Notes: a model not told the origin generated them from the sequence alone. A stretch of 64,000 nucleotides of DNA from Hyphomicrobiaceae bacterium UBA7697 (GCA_002482645.1 DLGJ01000006.1:67754-131753), one strand, 5' to 3'. Positions 44,034-52,790 are shown, counted from the stretch's first letter. Translations and numbers: made by a program.

Positions 44034-44142
44034 GATGGCGCCCTCCCGTGCTCACCACCCGCGAAGACTATGCCGATTCGGTCCGCGCCTCACCCTCTTG
44101 GGCGGAGACGGCGGTCGAAGTTCGCGCGTCAAAGTTCGCCCG

Positions 44143-44532
44143 TCAGAGTTCGCCCGTCAGGAACTGGGCCCGGCCGCGCCCGAACGACCAATCCCCGTCG
44201 GTGTTCTCGACGATGGAGACCATCACGTCCGAGGGCGCGATGCCGCAGGTCTTCTCCAGCTCCTCGCATAAGAGCCTGTAGAAGGTCTCCTTCTGCTCCC
44301 GCGTTCGCGGACGCGAGGTCACCTGCAGGAGCACGACCTTTTCGGTCCGCGGAATGTCGAGGCCCGTGTCCTCGACGATCATCTGGCCGGGCTTGTGCTC
44401 GTGGACGATCTGGTAGCGGTCGCGCTCGGGCACCTTGAATGCGGCGAGCATGGCGCGGTGGGCCGCATCGAGCAGGTCTTGAATCTCTTCGTCGTTACGG
44501 CCTTCGATCAAATCGAAACGGAGGAGGGGCAT
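44143..44532 (-). CDS. Tautomerase family protein
   Basis: A 129-residue member of the tautomerase superfamily (MSAD/Tautomerase_2 type) with the invariant N-terminal Pro after the start Met ('MPLLRFDLIEGRNDEEIQDL'). A second half-domain contains 'VVLLQVTSRPRTREQKETFY', and 'PSDVMVSIVENTDGDWSFG' follows. Pro2 acts as the catalytic base once Met is removed; ATG 44532 is therefore the correct start. The substrate is unknown. It lies 87 bases upstream of no gene on its strand and is likely monocistronic or co-transcribed with the acyl-CoA synthetase upstream at 44619-46244. Confidence 0.85.
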   Translation of the reverse strand: MPLLRFDLIEGRNDEEIQDLLDAAHRAMLAAFKVPERDRYQIVHEHKPGQMIVEDTGLDIPRTEKVVLLQVTSRPRTREQKETFYRLLCEELEKTCGIAPSDVMVSIVENTDGDWSFGRGRAQFLTGEL

Positions 44533-44618
44533 CGGGCGGTTCCTCTTTCTTGTCAATTCTCATGCCTGGAAGCGACGCAGCCGGGTCTCGAAGCACGAGG
44601 CTGTGCGATTGACGCCGT

Positions 44619-46244
44619 TCAAACGTCCTTCGCCAGTTCGCGCAGTTTGAACTTCTGGATCTTGCCGGTCGAGGTCTTCGGCAGTTCGACGAACACGACA
44701 TAGTGCGGGCATTTGAAGTGCGCCAGATGCTGGCGGCACCAAGAGATGAGCTCTTCCGCCCCGGTCTCCGCGCCGGGCCGGAGCTCCACGAAGGCGCAAG
44801 GGGTCTCGCCCCATTTCGAGTCCGGCTTCGCCACCACGGCCGCGCTCAGCACGTCCGGATGTTTGTAGAGCGCGTCCTCCACCTCGATGGACGAAATATT
44901 CTCGCCGCCGGAGATGATGATGTCCTTGGAGCGGTCCTTGAGCTGGATATAGCCGTCCGGGTGCATGACGCCGAGATCGCCGGAGTGGAACCAGCCCCCG
45001 GCGAACGCCGCGTTCGTGGCTTCCTCGTTCTTCAGATAGCCCTTCATGACGATGTTGCCGCGGAACATGACCTCGCCGATGGTCTCGCCGTCCGCCGGGG
45101 TCTTCTCCATGGTCTCCGGGTCCATGACCGTCAGGCCCTCGAGCGCATGATAGCGCACGCCCTGGCGGATGCGTTTCTTGAGCCGGTCCTCGACGGGAAG
45201 CGCGTCCCAGTCCTCGTGCCAGGCATTGAGCGTGGCCGGGCCATAGGTTTCTGTCAGCCCGTAAAGATGGGTGAGCTCGAAACCGGCCTCGTCCATCTTT
45301 GCGAGGACGGCGGCGGGCGGCGGGGCGGCGGCATGGTTGAAGGCGACTCGCTGGTCGAAGTCGCGCCTCTCCTCCTGCGCCGCGTTCAACAGCGCCGACA
45401 TGACGAAGGGCGCACCCGACAAATGCGTGACCCGGTGGTCGGCGATCGCGTCGTATATGGGCTTGGCGCGGACCGCGCGCAGGCACACATGGGTGCCGGC
45501 CACCATGCTGAGCGACCAGGGAAAGCACCAGCCGTTGCAGTGGAACATGGGCAGGGTCCACAGATAGACCGGGTGCGGGCCCATGCCGGTGGCGATGGTG
45601 TTGGCGTAGCACATCAGCGCCGCGCCGCGGTGGTGGTAGACGACGCCTTTCGGGTTGCCGGTGGTGCCGCTCGTATAGTTGAGCGAGATGGCGTTCCATT
45701 CGTCCGAGGGCATGGTCCACGCGAAATCCGGATCGCCGCCCGCGACAAACGCCTCGTAGTCGAGATTGCCGAGACGCGTCCCCTCGACCCCGAGTTCGGT
45801 GTCCTCGTAGTCGATCAGCAGCGGCTTGACCTTGGCGAGGCCGAGCGCCTCGTTCAGCACGGGTCCGAATTCGGTGTCGGCGATCAGGATCTTGGTGTCC
45901 GCGTGGTCGAGCATGAAGGCGATGTTGGCCGCGTCGAGCCGCGTATTGATCGAGTGCAGCACGGCGCCCGTCATCGGGACCCCGTAATGCGCTTCGAGCA
46001 TGGCGGGCGAATTCGACAGCATCACGGAGACCGTATCGCCGGCGCCGATCCCGCGCGCGGCGAGCACTGAGGCGAGCCGGCAGGCGCGCTTGTAGAACGT
46101 CCCGTAGGAGATGCGCGCGTTGCCGTGAACGATGGCGGTATGATCGGGATAGACGGCGGCGGCCCGCTCGAGAAAGACGAGCGGGGTCAGCGGTTGATAG
46201 TTCGCGGGCGTCTTGCCGAGCCCGGCGTCGTACGGATTGAACAT
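44619..46244 (-). CDS. Acyl-CoA synthetase (AMP-forming)
   Basis: AMP-dependent acid:CoA ligase of 541 residues. It has the P-loop-like motif 'YTSGTTGNPKGVVYHHRG', 'LPMFHCNGW', 'HLYGLTETYGP', 'GWFHSGDLGVMHPDGYIQLK', the hinge 'KDRSKDIIISGGENISSIE' and the C-terminal Lys in 'PKTSTGKIQKFKLR'. It is closest to medium-chain or DmdB-like ligases (methylmercaptopropionate or short/medium fatty acids). No fatty-acid genes adjoin, so the acyl substrate is unclear. It begins 'MFNPYDAGLGKTPANYQPLT', typical of that group. Confidence 0.92.
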   Translation of the reverse strand: MFNPYDAGLGKTPANYQPLTPLVFLERAAAVYPDHTAIVHGNARISYGTFYKRACRLASVLAARGIGAGDTVSVMLSNSPAMLEAHYGVPMTGAVLHSINTRLDAANIAFMLDHADTKILIADTEFGPVLNEALGLAKVKPLLIDYEDTELGVEGTRLGNLDYEAFVAGGDPDFAWTMPSDEWNAISLNYTSGTTGNPKGVVYHHRGAALMCYANTIATGMGPHPVYLWTLPMFHCNGWCFPWSLSMVAGTHVCLRAVRAKPIYDAIADHRVTHLSGAPFVMSALLNAAQEERRDFDQRVAFNHAAAPPPAAVLAKMDEAGFELTHLYGLTETYGPATLNAWHEDWDALPVEDRLKKRIRQGVRYHALEGLTVMDPETMEKTPADGETIGEVMFRGNIVMKGYLKNEEATNAAFAGGWFHSGDLGVMHPDGYIQLKDRSKDIIISGGENISSIEVEDALYKHPDVLSAAVVAKPDSKWGETPCAFVELRPGAETGAEELISWCRQHLAHFKCPHYVVFVELPKTSTGKIQKFKLRELAKDV

Positions 46245-46433
46245 GGCGCTATGGATTAGGGTGCGTTTGGCTGCCGCACCCTAGCCATGGCCAGCCGCTG
46301 GAATCAATTCTTCTTGTGCGCTCACGGACAAAATGTCCCCGCAAGCGCACCCGGCCGCCGAGGACCTACGGCGCGGCGCGGCAAGGACGGGCAGCGGCCC
46401 TTCGCCCGGCGGCGGAGGCCGCTCTTGCAGCCC

Positions 46434-47270
46434 CTATTGCTCGTCCGAGTCTTCGCCGTCCGCGCCGTCTTTGCCCGCTTCTTGCTGGCTGGCGGTCTTG
46501 AGGTCCTTCAATCTGGCGAAGACGGAATCGGCGTCCGGCGCCTCCTCGACCTCTTCCGGGGCCGCCATGGCGTCGCGGGCCTCGCGAGCGAGCGAGGTCG
46601 CCATATCGGGCTCGGGAGCCGAGGCCGGTTCGAACGCCTCGCCGGTTTCGTCTTCCGGGGACCCGGCGACACCGATCGTCTCCTCGGTGGGGAGCAGGGT
46701 GCCCGCGGGCGCGTCCTTGGCGGCTTTCCTGCGCTCGCGCTCGAGCCGTGCGGCGGCGCGCTTCACGGCGGCGTCGAGGTCGATCTGCGAGCACAGGCCC
46801 AGCGTCACCGGGTCCTGCGCGATCAGATTGGGCGAATTCCAATGGGTCCGTTCCTTGATCGCCAGGATCGTCGGCTTGGTGGTGCCCACGAGCCGCATGA
46901 TCTGGCTGTCCTTCAGTTCCGGATGGCTCTTCAACAGCCAAAGGATGGCGTTGGGCCGGTCCTGCCGGCGCGAGACCGGCGTGTAGCGCGGGCCGCGCTT
47001 CGTCTTCACTTCAGGCACCTCGACCTTCGGCTCCAGCAGCTTCAGCCGGTGCGAGGGGTCTTCCTCGGCGACGTGAATCTCGTCGCGGGAAAGCTGGCCC
47101 GAGGAGATCGGGTCCATGCCCTTGATGCCCTGCGCCACGTCGCCGTCGGCGATGCCCTTCACTTCGAGCACGTGCAATTGGCAGAACTCGGCGATCTGCT
47201 CGAAAGTGAGGGACGTGTTGTCGACCAGCCAAACAGCCGTGGCTTTCGGCATCAAGGGAGTGCGGGTCAT
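46434..47270 (-). CDS. trcR: Cell-cycle transcriptional regulator TrcR (DUF1013)
   Basis: A 278-residue protein of the DUF1013 family, known as TrcR in alphaproteobacteria. It has a conserved N-terminal region 'AVWLVDNTSLTFEQIAEFCQ', 'VLEVKGIADGDVAQGIKGMD' and 'PNAILWLLKSHPELKDSQIM', with 'LVGTTKPTILAIKERTHWNS' forming a helix-turn-helix. The C-terminal third is acidic and Ala-rich, probably disordered, and more variable. Two in-frame ATGs (47270 and 47252) have no clear SD; the conserved region begins at 'MPKATAVW' (47252), so the shorter form may be the real product. The family is found only in alphaproteobacteria and belongs to the CtrA/GcrA regulatory setting. Confidence 0.9.
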   Translation of the reverse strand: MTRTPLMPKATAVWLVDNTSLTFEQIAEFCQLHVLEVKGIADGDVAQGIKGMDPISSGQLSRDEIHVAEEDPSHRLKLLEPKVEVPEVKTKRGPRYTPVSRRQDRPNAILWLLKSHPELKDSQIMRLVGTTKPTILAIKERTHWNSPNLIAQDPVTLGLCSQIDLDAAVKRAAARLERERRKAAKDAPAGTLLPTEETIGVAGSPEDETGEAFEPASAPEPDMATSLAREARDAMAAPEEVEEAPDADSVFARLKDLKTASQQEAGKDGADGEDSDEQ

Positions 47271-47524
47271 GATTCGGTTTCAGGCCTTGCATAAAAGGGT
47301 CGCGGCGCTTCCCTCGCCATTTCAGGCGAAAGAGCCAAACGTCCCAATTTCAGGGAAAGAGACTCTATATAAGCCCTGCGGTCTTGCGAGGCAATCGGTT
47401 CCGGATGCGCGGCAAGCCCCGGTTAGCGGCGGCTCACCGGGCATTTCGGTGTTCCTTGGCCGCTGTCCACTCTTGCGCGGGAACTCTAAAATCCGAGGCG
47501 GATCGCAGCCTGTGTCCTGTGGTC

Positions 47525-48520
47525 TTAGGTCGTCTTCAGCACGATTTTCCCGACATGGCCGGGATCGTCGATGCGCTTATGGGCCTCCGCCGCCTCGGTC
47601 AGCGGAAAGGTGGAATCGATCACGGGCTTGTACTTGCCTTCCGCGATCAGGGGCCAAATGCGCTCTTCGATCGTCTCGGCCATGGCCGCCTTCGCCGCAT
47701 CGGTCTGTGCACGGAGCGTCGAGCCCGTCAGGGTCAGGCGGCGCATCATCAGCCGCATCAGATCGACTTCGACCTTGGAGCCCTTGAGAAAGGCGATTTG
47801 CACGATGTGGCCTTCGAGGGCCGCGGCGCGGATGTTCCGCTCGACATAGTCGCCGCCGACCATGTCGAGGATCACGTCGGCGCCGTGCTTGTCCGTGACC
47901 TCGCGGACCGCTCCCAGAAAATCCTCTTCGCGGTAGTTGACGGCCCGGACGGCTCCCAAGGCTTCGCAAGCCTTCGCCTTGGCGTCGTCGCCGACGGTCA
48001 CGATCACCTTCGCGCCGAACGCCGTGCCGAGCTGGATGGCCGTGGTGCCGATGCCGCTCGCCCCGCCGTGAACCAGCAGCCAGTCGCCTTTCTTGAGGCC
48101 GCCGCGCTCGAACACGTTGTGCCAGACGGTGAAGATGGTTTCGGGAAGCGCGGCGGCCTCGATCGGCCCGAGCCCCGGCGGGGCCAGCAGCGTGGTCGCT
48201 TCCGGGGCCACCGCGTATTCGGCATAGCCGCCGCCGTTCACGAGCGCGCAGACGAAATCGTCCGGCTTGAACCGCGTCACGTTCTCTCCGACGGCGACGA
48301 CGGGACCGGCGACCTCGAGCCCCAGCAAGTCGGACGCGCCCTTCGGCGGCGGATAGAGGCCCTGGCGCTGAAGCACGTCCGGCCGGTTGATGCCCGCCGC
48401 GGCGACGGCGATAAGGACTTCGTTCTCCGCCGGCTCCGGCACGGGCCGCATTGCGGGGGTCAGCATTTCGGGCCCGCCCGGTTCGCGGACTTCAATCACG
48501 GTCATCGTTTCTGGCAGCAT
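47525..48520 (-). CDS. NAD(P)H-quinone oxidoreductase (zeta-crystallin-like)
   Basis: A 331-residue medium-chain dehydrogenase/reductase of the quinone oxidoreductase (PIG3/QOR) group. Motifs: 'AAGINRPDVLQRQGLYPPPK', 'LGLEVAGPVVAVGENVTRFK', the nucleotide loop 'GGASGIGTTAIQLGTAFGAK', and 'GKIVLKTT' at the end. No structural-zinc Cys quartet is visible. It reduces quinones or 2-enoyl carbonyls with NADPH. ATG 48520 has GAGGAC upstream; the frame beyond is a shadow. It diverges from the DUF1192 gene. Confidence 0.9.
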   Translation of the reverse strand: MLPETMTVIEVREPGGPEMLTPAMRPVPEPAENEVLIAVAAAGINRPDVLQRQGLYPPPKGASDLLGLEVAGPVVAVGENVTRFKPDDFVCALVNGGGYAEYAVAPEATTLLAPPGLGPIEAAALPETIFTVWHNVFERGGLKKGDWLLVHGGASGIGTTAIQLGTAFGAKVIVTVGDDAKAKACEALGAVRAVNYREEDFLGAVREVTDKHGADVILDMVGGDYVERNIRAAALEGHIVQIAFLKGSKVEVDLMRLMMRRLTLTGSTLRAQTDAAKAAMAETIEERIWPLIAEGKYKPVIDSTFPLTEAAEAHKRIDDPGHVGKIVLKTT

Positions 48521-48635
48521 CGGGTCCTCATCGTCGGTGTTCGCGTTCACTCTTAGAGAAGACGGGCGTGCGATGCTAGGATGAGGGCCGCATAACGGCG
48601 GGGGCGGATGCCGGATTCGAGGATGGATTTGGACG

Positions 48636-48824
48636 ATGGATCTCGACGACCTGACACCGAAGAAGCCGAAGGCGCATGAGATCGGGCAGGATCTTTCCAA
48701 GCTTTCGGAGGCCGATCTGAAGGCGCTGATCGAGACGCTCGGGGCCGAAATCGCCCGCGTCGAAGCCGCGCTTTCGGCCAAGGAATCCTCGCGGAGCGCC
48801 GCCGAAGCGGCCTTCAAACGTTGA
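48636..48824 (+). CDS. DUF1192 family protein
   Basis: A 62-residue protein: 'MDLDDLTPKKPKAHEIGQDL' and 'LSKLSEADLKALIETLGAEI' followed by a charged helix, the DUF1192 pattern. It is acidic at the N-terminus and helical. In many Hyphomicrobiales this gene lies directly before rcdA (DUF1465), as here, although a strong terminator stands between them in this window. Function unknown. Confidence 0.87.
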   Translation: MDLDDLTPKKPKAHEIGQDLSKLSEADLKALIETLGAEIARVEAALSAKESSRSAAEAAFKR

Positions 48825-48867
48825 TTTGAATCCGAGAGAGTTTCTTTAGGTAAATCGGGCCTTAGCC

Positions 48868-48882
48868 TTAACCGGTTGTTAG
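48868..48882 (+). promoter_or_regulatory. CtrA-like box (TTAA-N7-TTAG)
   Basis: TTAA (48868-48871), seven bases, TTAG (48879-48882) matches the CtrA consensus in 7 of 8 fixed positions. It lies about 25 bases before the 5' end of a candidate small RNA and 230 bases before rcdA. Confidence 0.4.
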
Positions 48883-48906
48883 GGACTCGGGCGTAAAGTC
48901 CTCGTT

Positions 48907-48998
48907 ATCCAGTCCTCTGGATCTGAGTGGCCTGTTCCACTCTGTTTGACGCCTCCCTGTTAACTTCCTGAGCCGCCGTCTTGGCGGCTCTTTTTTTT
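48907..48998 (+). ncRNA. Candidate small RNA upstream of rcdA
   Basis: Three stem-loops in a row without coding potential: ATCCAG/CTGGAT (48907-48912 with 48917-48922), GAGTGG/CCACTC (48925-48930 with 48937-48942), then the terminator stem GAGCCGCC/GGCGGCTC (48970-48977 with 48983-48990) and eight T. An unpaired CCTCCC (48952-48957), complementary to ribosome-binding sites, lies between the second and third stems. It could be a separate transcript or a 3'-UTR fragment of the DUF1192 mRNA. Confidence 0.45.
48970..48998 (+). terminator. Strong Rho-independent terminator
   Basis: An 8-bp GC-rich stem with a 5-base loop (48970-48990) followed by TTTTTTTT (48991-48998). It separates DUF1192 from rcdA. 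Confidence 0.92.
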
Positions 48999-49112
48999 GC
49001 CCTCCGTTTGCCGCACCTTGCGTCTTAACCTTTCTTACCAGAAGGTAACGACAGCGCTTACCCATGGCATAGTATGGCGCCCGCGCAGAGGGGCGATGGA
49101 GTACTGGGGGCA

Positions 49113-49646
49113 ATGGCGGGCAAATCCGAAAACAATAGCTATCGGGATGGCATAACCGTCTCATTCAGCGCGAAATTTGCGCGTTCCGATCAGTTCAAGA
49201 CCGTGTTTCGCGAAGGCATGGCGCTGGTGGAGGCCGCCGCGGCCTATCTCGACGGCGACGGGCGCAAAGAGGCCCGTCAGTTGAAGCCGCCCCACTCTCT
49301 GGCCTATGCGACGGAGAGCATGCGCCTCACCACGCGGCTCATGCAGCTCGCCTCGTGGCTGCTTATCCGCCGGGCGGTTACCGAAGGCGAACTCACGCCG
49401 GAACAGGCGGTCGAGGAGCAGCGGAAAATAAAGCTGCCGGTCGAGGACGCCCGGCCCGTCCGCGATATCGAGGTGTTGCCGGAGCGGTTACGCGATCTCA
49501 TCGAAGCGAGCGTCAAGCTGCAGGAACAGGTCGTCCGTCTCGACCAAATGATGGATTTCAATCAGCCCGAGCCGCGCGACGGGCACCATCCGGTCGGGGC
49601 CCATTTCTCCCGGCTGCAGAAAGCATTCGGGCAAGACCGCGAATAA
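49113..49646 (+). CDS. rcdA: RcdA, CtrA degradation adaptor (DUF1465)
   Basis: A 177-residue protein of the DUF1465 family. In Caulobacter RcdA acts with CpdR and PopA as an adaptor that brings CtrA to ClpXP at the cell pole. The sequence has 'YRDGITVSFSAKFARSDQFK', 'LKPPHSLAYATESMRLTTRL', 'MQLASWLLIRRAVTEGELTP' and 'LPERLRDLIEASVKLQEQVV', the helical core of the family. ATG 49113 follows GGGGG; the in-frame upstream ATG 49074 has no such signal. An inverted repeat TTACC-AGAA-GGTAA (49035-49048) lies upstream. It is separated from DUF1192 by a terminator, so it has its own promoter. Confidence 0.9.
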   Translation: MAGKSENNSYRDGITVSFSAKFARSDQFKTVFREGMALVEAAAAYLDGDGRKEARQLKPPHSLAYATESMRLTTRLMQLASWLLIRRAVTEGELTPEQAVEEQRKIKLPVEDARPVRDIEVLPERLRDLIEASVKLQEQVVRLDQMMDFNQPEPRDGHHPVGAHFSRLQKAFGQDRE

Positions 49647-49690
49647 GCGCCGTCTCTTGGTTCGGCGCCTCCTGGCCGCCTCCCGAAGGA

Positions 49691-52120
49691 TCAGAACCGC
49701 ATGCTTCCAAAGAAGCGGACGTTGGCGCCTTGTTCCAGGACGCCCTCGCGCCGCTTGAAGGAGGCCGAGTTCAAGACCTTTTCGTCCAGGAGGTTGTCGC
49801 CCCTCACGCCGATCCGCATCGCCGGAGCCAGCCCGGCCGGGCCTTCGGTCGTGACCGCGTAGCTCAGTTCGGCGTTGAGCAGCGTATAGCCTGGCGTCGT
49901 CGGCTCGTCCGGCGCCACCTGGTCTTGGTCGAACGCATGCAGGAGGCCGACGCGGGCGAACCAGTTGCTGTCTCGATAATAGAGGCCGCCGCCGAGGCGG
50001 TGCGGCGGCATACGCGGCACGTATCCGCCGTCGTCGAATCTGGCGTGGACGAAATCGTACTGGCCGTCGACGCCCCAGATGCCGCGCCGGACCGATCCGA
50101 CGTCGTACTCGCCAAGCAATTCGACGCCGTAGAAGGTGGCGTTGCGCTGCTTGAACAGCACTTGGTCGAAGCTATGCCCGTGGCCTTCCTCCTCGTGCTC
50201 TTCCTCGTGGTGATCGTGGCCGCCCTCCGCGTGGCATGAGTCGAGATCGACGCCGCAAGTGAGCCCCGTCAGTTGCCGGTAGATGAAGCCGTCATAGTTC
50301 GTGTAGTAGCCGCTCGCGTCGTAGCGGAACTTTCCGGCCGGACGCTTCAGGCCCAGTTCGATCATCTGAGCCTTCTCCTCGTTGAGGAACGGATTGCCGA
50401 TTTCGAACGTATTGCTGGCGTGGTGCGCGCCTTTCGAAAAGAGCTCCGCCGCGGCGGGCGCGCGCTCGACCGCCTGTCCATTCAGCCGGAGCACCGTGTT
50501 GTTGCCGAGGTCGTAAAGCGCACCGAGTCCACCGCTGACAGGTGCGAAGCTGCGTTTGCCGCTATAGACGACGGGCGCATCGGGATCGGCGATGCTGGAA
50601 TAGCCGGTGCCGTCGACGCTGGCGCTCTCCACCCGCAAGGCGGCCTGGAAACGCCATCGGTCGGAGGCTTCCAGTTCCTCGAACCAGAATCCGGCGAAGC
50701 TCTCCGTGTCCGCGGGCTCGAGCAGGGAGTCGCCTTCGAAGCTCAAGCCGGCCGTATCGGCATGGTCCCAGTGGAAACCTACGGCACCGCGCAACGGACC
50801 GTACCGGCTCATGACCGGCATGTGCTGAATCTCCATTCGAGCTTCCTGCTGTTCGTTGGTAAAGACGGAGCCGACCTCGAAACCGGTGGCCTCGTCTTCC
50901 TCATGCGCATGCTCGTCGTGCTCCTCATGCTCGTCGTGCTCGTGCTCATGCTCCTCCTCGTGTTCGTGGCCACCCACGCCATGCCGCTCGAGTTCATCGT
51001 GAGCGTAGTCGGACGCGCCGAACCAGAAGCGGATGGCCTGGACCCCGGACGATTCCGGCCGCCATTCGCCTTTTACAAGAACCTTGTCTTGTGCGAGATC
51101 GATCCGCGGCATGAAGCCTTCTTCCGCCTCTTCGCCGGGGATTCCGTAGAGGCTCTCGAAGCGCGTGTAAGACACGCCGATGAAGCCCTTGTCCCAGACA
51201 TGGGAGATGCCGGCCGAGCCGCCCTTGCTGTTGACGAAACTGTTCAGTTCCTCGCCGAGCGGCGTGTCGTAGTCGTTGAGGTCGCGAATGAAGCCGTCGG
51301 CATGGAGCACGATGCTTCCGGCGCCACCGGTCACGCTGAAGGCGCCATCGCCGCCGCTGTCGACCGTGTTGCCGCCGCCCTTGATCATGGCCGAGAAGCC
51401 ACGTTCGGGGAGGTAGGTCGGTATGCGTTGGTTCTCGACGGAGACGACGCCGCCGATCGCCTGGGAGCCGTAGCGCAAGGTCGAGGGCCCGCGCACGACC
51501 TCGATCTTGTCGGCGTCCGAGGGATCGATGGGAATCGCGTGATCCTCGGAGATCGCCGAGACGTCGTGAGTGCCGATGCCGTTTTCCTGGATGCGGATGC
51601 GGTAGCTGTCGAGGCCGCGAATGATCGGCCTGTTGGCTCCGGGCGCGAAGGTCGTGCCCGAGATGCCGGGTTTGTTTTGCAGGCTATCGGTGATCGTCGC
51701 GCCGGGATTCGCCAGGATTTCCCGCTCGGTCGCGACCGTCACGGGCACGAAGCTATCCGCACCGCTCACGATCGAAATGCCGCCAGGGATGTCGATGTCG
51801 AGGACTTGGTCGGCCTGGACGGGCGCGGGCGGGACCGGTGCAGCCGGTGCACGCGAGCGGCTCGACGTTTGACTGCTGGACCTTGAGGGGCCGCTGGTGG
51901 GTCTCGTGGAACTGCGTGCGGGACTTGGGGTCCGGGATGCGGCTCCCGAGGCCGGCTTGGGCTTCTCTACCGGGCTCGCCGTCGTGATTTCGATTGGGGG
52001 AAGTTCGTAGACGTCGTGAAGTTCCCTCGCTTCCTGCGCGGCGGCCGCTCCCACGCCGACTGCCAACCCACACGGAAATGCGCACAAGAGCGCGATGCCC
52101 CTGTTTGGCCCCTGAACCAT
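49691..52120 (-). CDS. TonB-dependent receptor with His-rich loops (ZnuD-like)
   Basis: Outer-membrane receptor that takes up a metal ion using the TonB/ExbBD system. The 809-residue protein has a signal peptide, a Ser/Pro-rich linker (about 50-100), a plug domain ('ILANPGATITDSLQNKPGIS', 'IIRGLDSYRIRIQENGIGTH', 'VVRGPSTLRYGSQAIGGVVS') and a beta-barrel ending in Phe ('GSMRF'). Two His/Glu-rich loops (about 379-408 and 627-648, the second with two Cys) are the zinc-trapping loops seen in ZnuD. A 12+12 bp Zur-like palindrome lies just upstream. Together these make zinc the likely substrate. ATG 52120 has GGGG at 5 bases; the in-frame ATG 52132 has no SD. Confidence 0.9.
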   Translation of the reverse strand: MVQGPNRGIALLCAFPCGLAVGVGAAAAQEARELHDVYELPPIEITTASPVEKPKPASGAASRTPSPARSSTRPTSGPSRSSSQTSSRSRAPAAPVPPAPVQADQVLDIDIPGGISIVSGADSFVPVTVATEREILANPGATITDSLQNKPGISGTTFAPGANRPIIRGLDSYRIRIQENGIGTHDVSAISEDHAIPIDPSDADKIEVVRGPSTLRYGSQAIGGVVSVENQRIPTYLPERGFSAMIKGGGNTVDSGGDGAFSVTGGAGSIVLHADGFIRDLNDYDTPLGEELNSFVNSKGGSAGISHVWDKGFIGVSYTRFESLYGIPGEEAEEGFMPRIDLAQDKVLVKGEWRPESSGVQAIRFWFGASDYAHDELERHGVGGHEHEEEHEHEHDEHEEHDEHAHEEDEATGFEVGSVFTNEQQEARMEIQHMPVMSRYGPLRGAVGFHWDHADTAGLSFEGDSLLEPADTESFAGFWFEELEASDRWRFQAALRVESASVDGTGYSSIADPDAPVVYSGKRSFAPVSGGLGALYDLGNNTVLRLNGQAVERAPAAAELFSKGAHHASNTFEIGNPFLNEEKAQMIELGLKRPAGKFRYDASGYYTNYDGFIYRQLTGLTCGVDLDSCHAEGGHDHHEEEHEEEGHGHSFDQVLFKQRNATFYGVELLGEYDVGSVRRGIWGVDGQYDFVHARFDDGGYVPRMPPHRLGGGLYYRDSNWFARVGLLHAFDQDQVAPDEPTTPGYTLLNAELSYAVTTEGPAGLAPAMRIGVRGDNLLDEKVLNSASFKRREGVLEQGANVRFFGSMRF

Positions 52121-52143
52121 AACTGCCCCCATATTTCGTATAC

Positions 52144-52181
52144 GTTATGTTATAATATTAATGTTGACGTTATAACATAAC
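52144..52181. promoter_or_regulatory. Zur-like operator, 12+12 bp palindrome
   Basis: GTTATGTTATAA (52144-52155) and TTATAACATAAC (52170-52181) are perfect inverted repeats, separated by 14 bases. Each half with its neighbouring bases resembles the Zur box core ATGTTATA-N-TATAACAT, so two overlapping sites are possible. The pair begins 24 bases before the TonB-receptor start. The region is strongly AT-rich. Confidence 0.75.
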
Positions 52182-52294
52182 ATCAATCCTGCCAAGGCTC
52201 TCTGCGGACGTGGCCGGTTCAAGCGCTCCACGCGACTGGGAGCGGGAATGGGCGAGGGTCGGGCCGTGCCGCGGGCGTTCGGGCGCGGGCACGA

Positions 52295-52322
52295 AAAAGC
52301 CGGCCTCGAAGGGCCGGCTTTT
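52295..52322 (-). terminator. Terminator of rpmE
   Basis: AAAAGCCGGCC (52295-52305) and GGCCGGCTTTT (52312-52322) form an 11-bp stem with a 6-base loop; in minus-strand RNA it ends in a U run. It lies 26 bases past the rpmE stop. Confidence 0.85.
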
Positions 52323-52347
52323 GTGTGTCGGGTAAGGCTTCCGGGTC

Positions 52348-52569
52348 TTACTTGATGAAGCCTTCGTACTTCTTCTTGAAGCGCGAAACGCGGCCGCCAC
52401 GGTCGACCAGATGCTGGCCGCCGCCGGTCCAGGCCGGGTGCGTCTTCGGATCGATGTCCAGCTTCAGCGTGTCACCCTCGGCGCCATAGGTCGAATAGGT
52501 GACAAACTCGGTGCCGTCCGTCATGACCACCTTGATCTGGTGATAATCCGGGTGAATGTCGTTCTTCAT
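52348..52569 (-). CDS. rpmE: 50S ribosomal protein L31
   Basis: A 73-residue bL31 starting '[20 protein letters not shown]' with '[20 protein letters not shown]' and '[14 protein letters not shown]'. It has no CxxC pairs, so it is the zinc-free form normal for alphaproteobacteria. It bridges the two ribosomal subunits. It stands alone with its own terminator. The Zur-like site of the neighbouring receptor lies downstream of it, so Zur control of rpmE is not implied. Confidence 0.96.
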   Translation of the reverse strand: MKNDIHPDYHQIKVVMTDGTEFVTYSTYGAEGDTLKLDIDPKTHPAWTGGGQHLVDRGGRVSRFKKKYEGFIK

Positions 52570-52790
52570 GGCTCAAAACCCTGTTTGTCCGGGCCGGCCC
52601 GGCTTGCCGGGCGGCTCCGCGTCGCATCGTCGTATCCTAGCGGAATTGGCGGCAGGCTATAGCGCGGAACCGCCGGTAGAGCAAGCATCCGCGGTATCGT
52701 GGAAGATCGCGCCATCGTGATTGGAATTCGCGAAGCGCGGCCTCTAGGACCGGCGGTGCCGGGGCGCAATTTCGAACCAGAGGGACAAAG

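Noticed and set aside
44560..45720. 386-codon minus-strand open frame overlapping the acyl-CoA synthetase
   Set aside because: It lies in another frame of a gene with full family motifs and is Arg/Gly/His-rich, as expected for a shadow frame.
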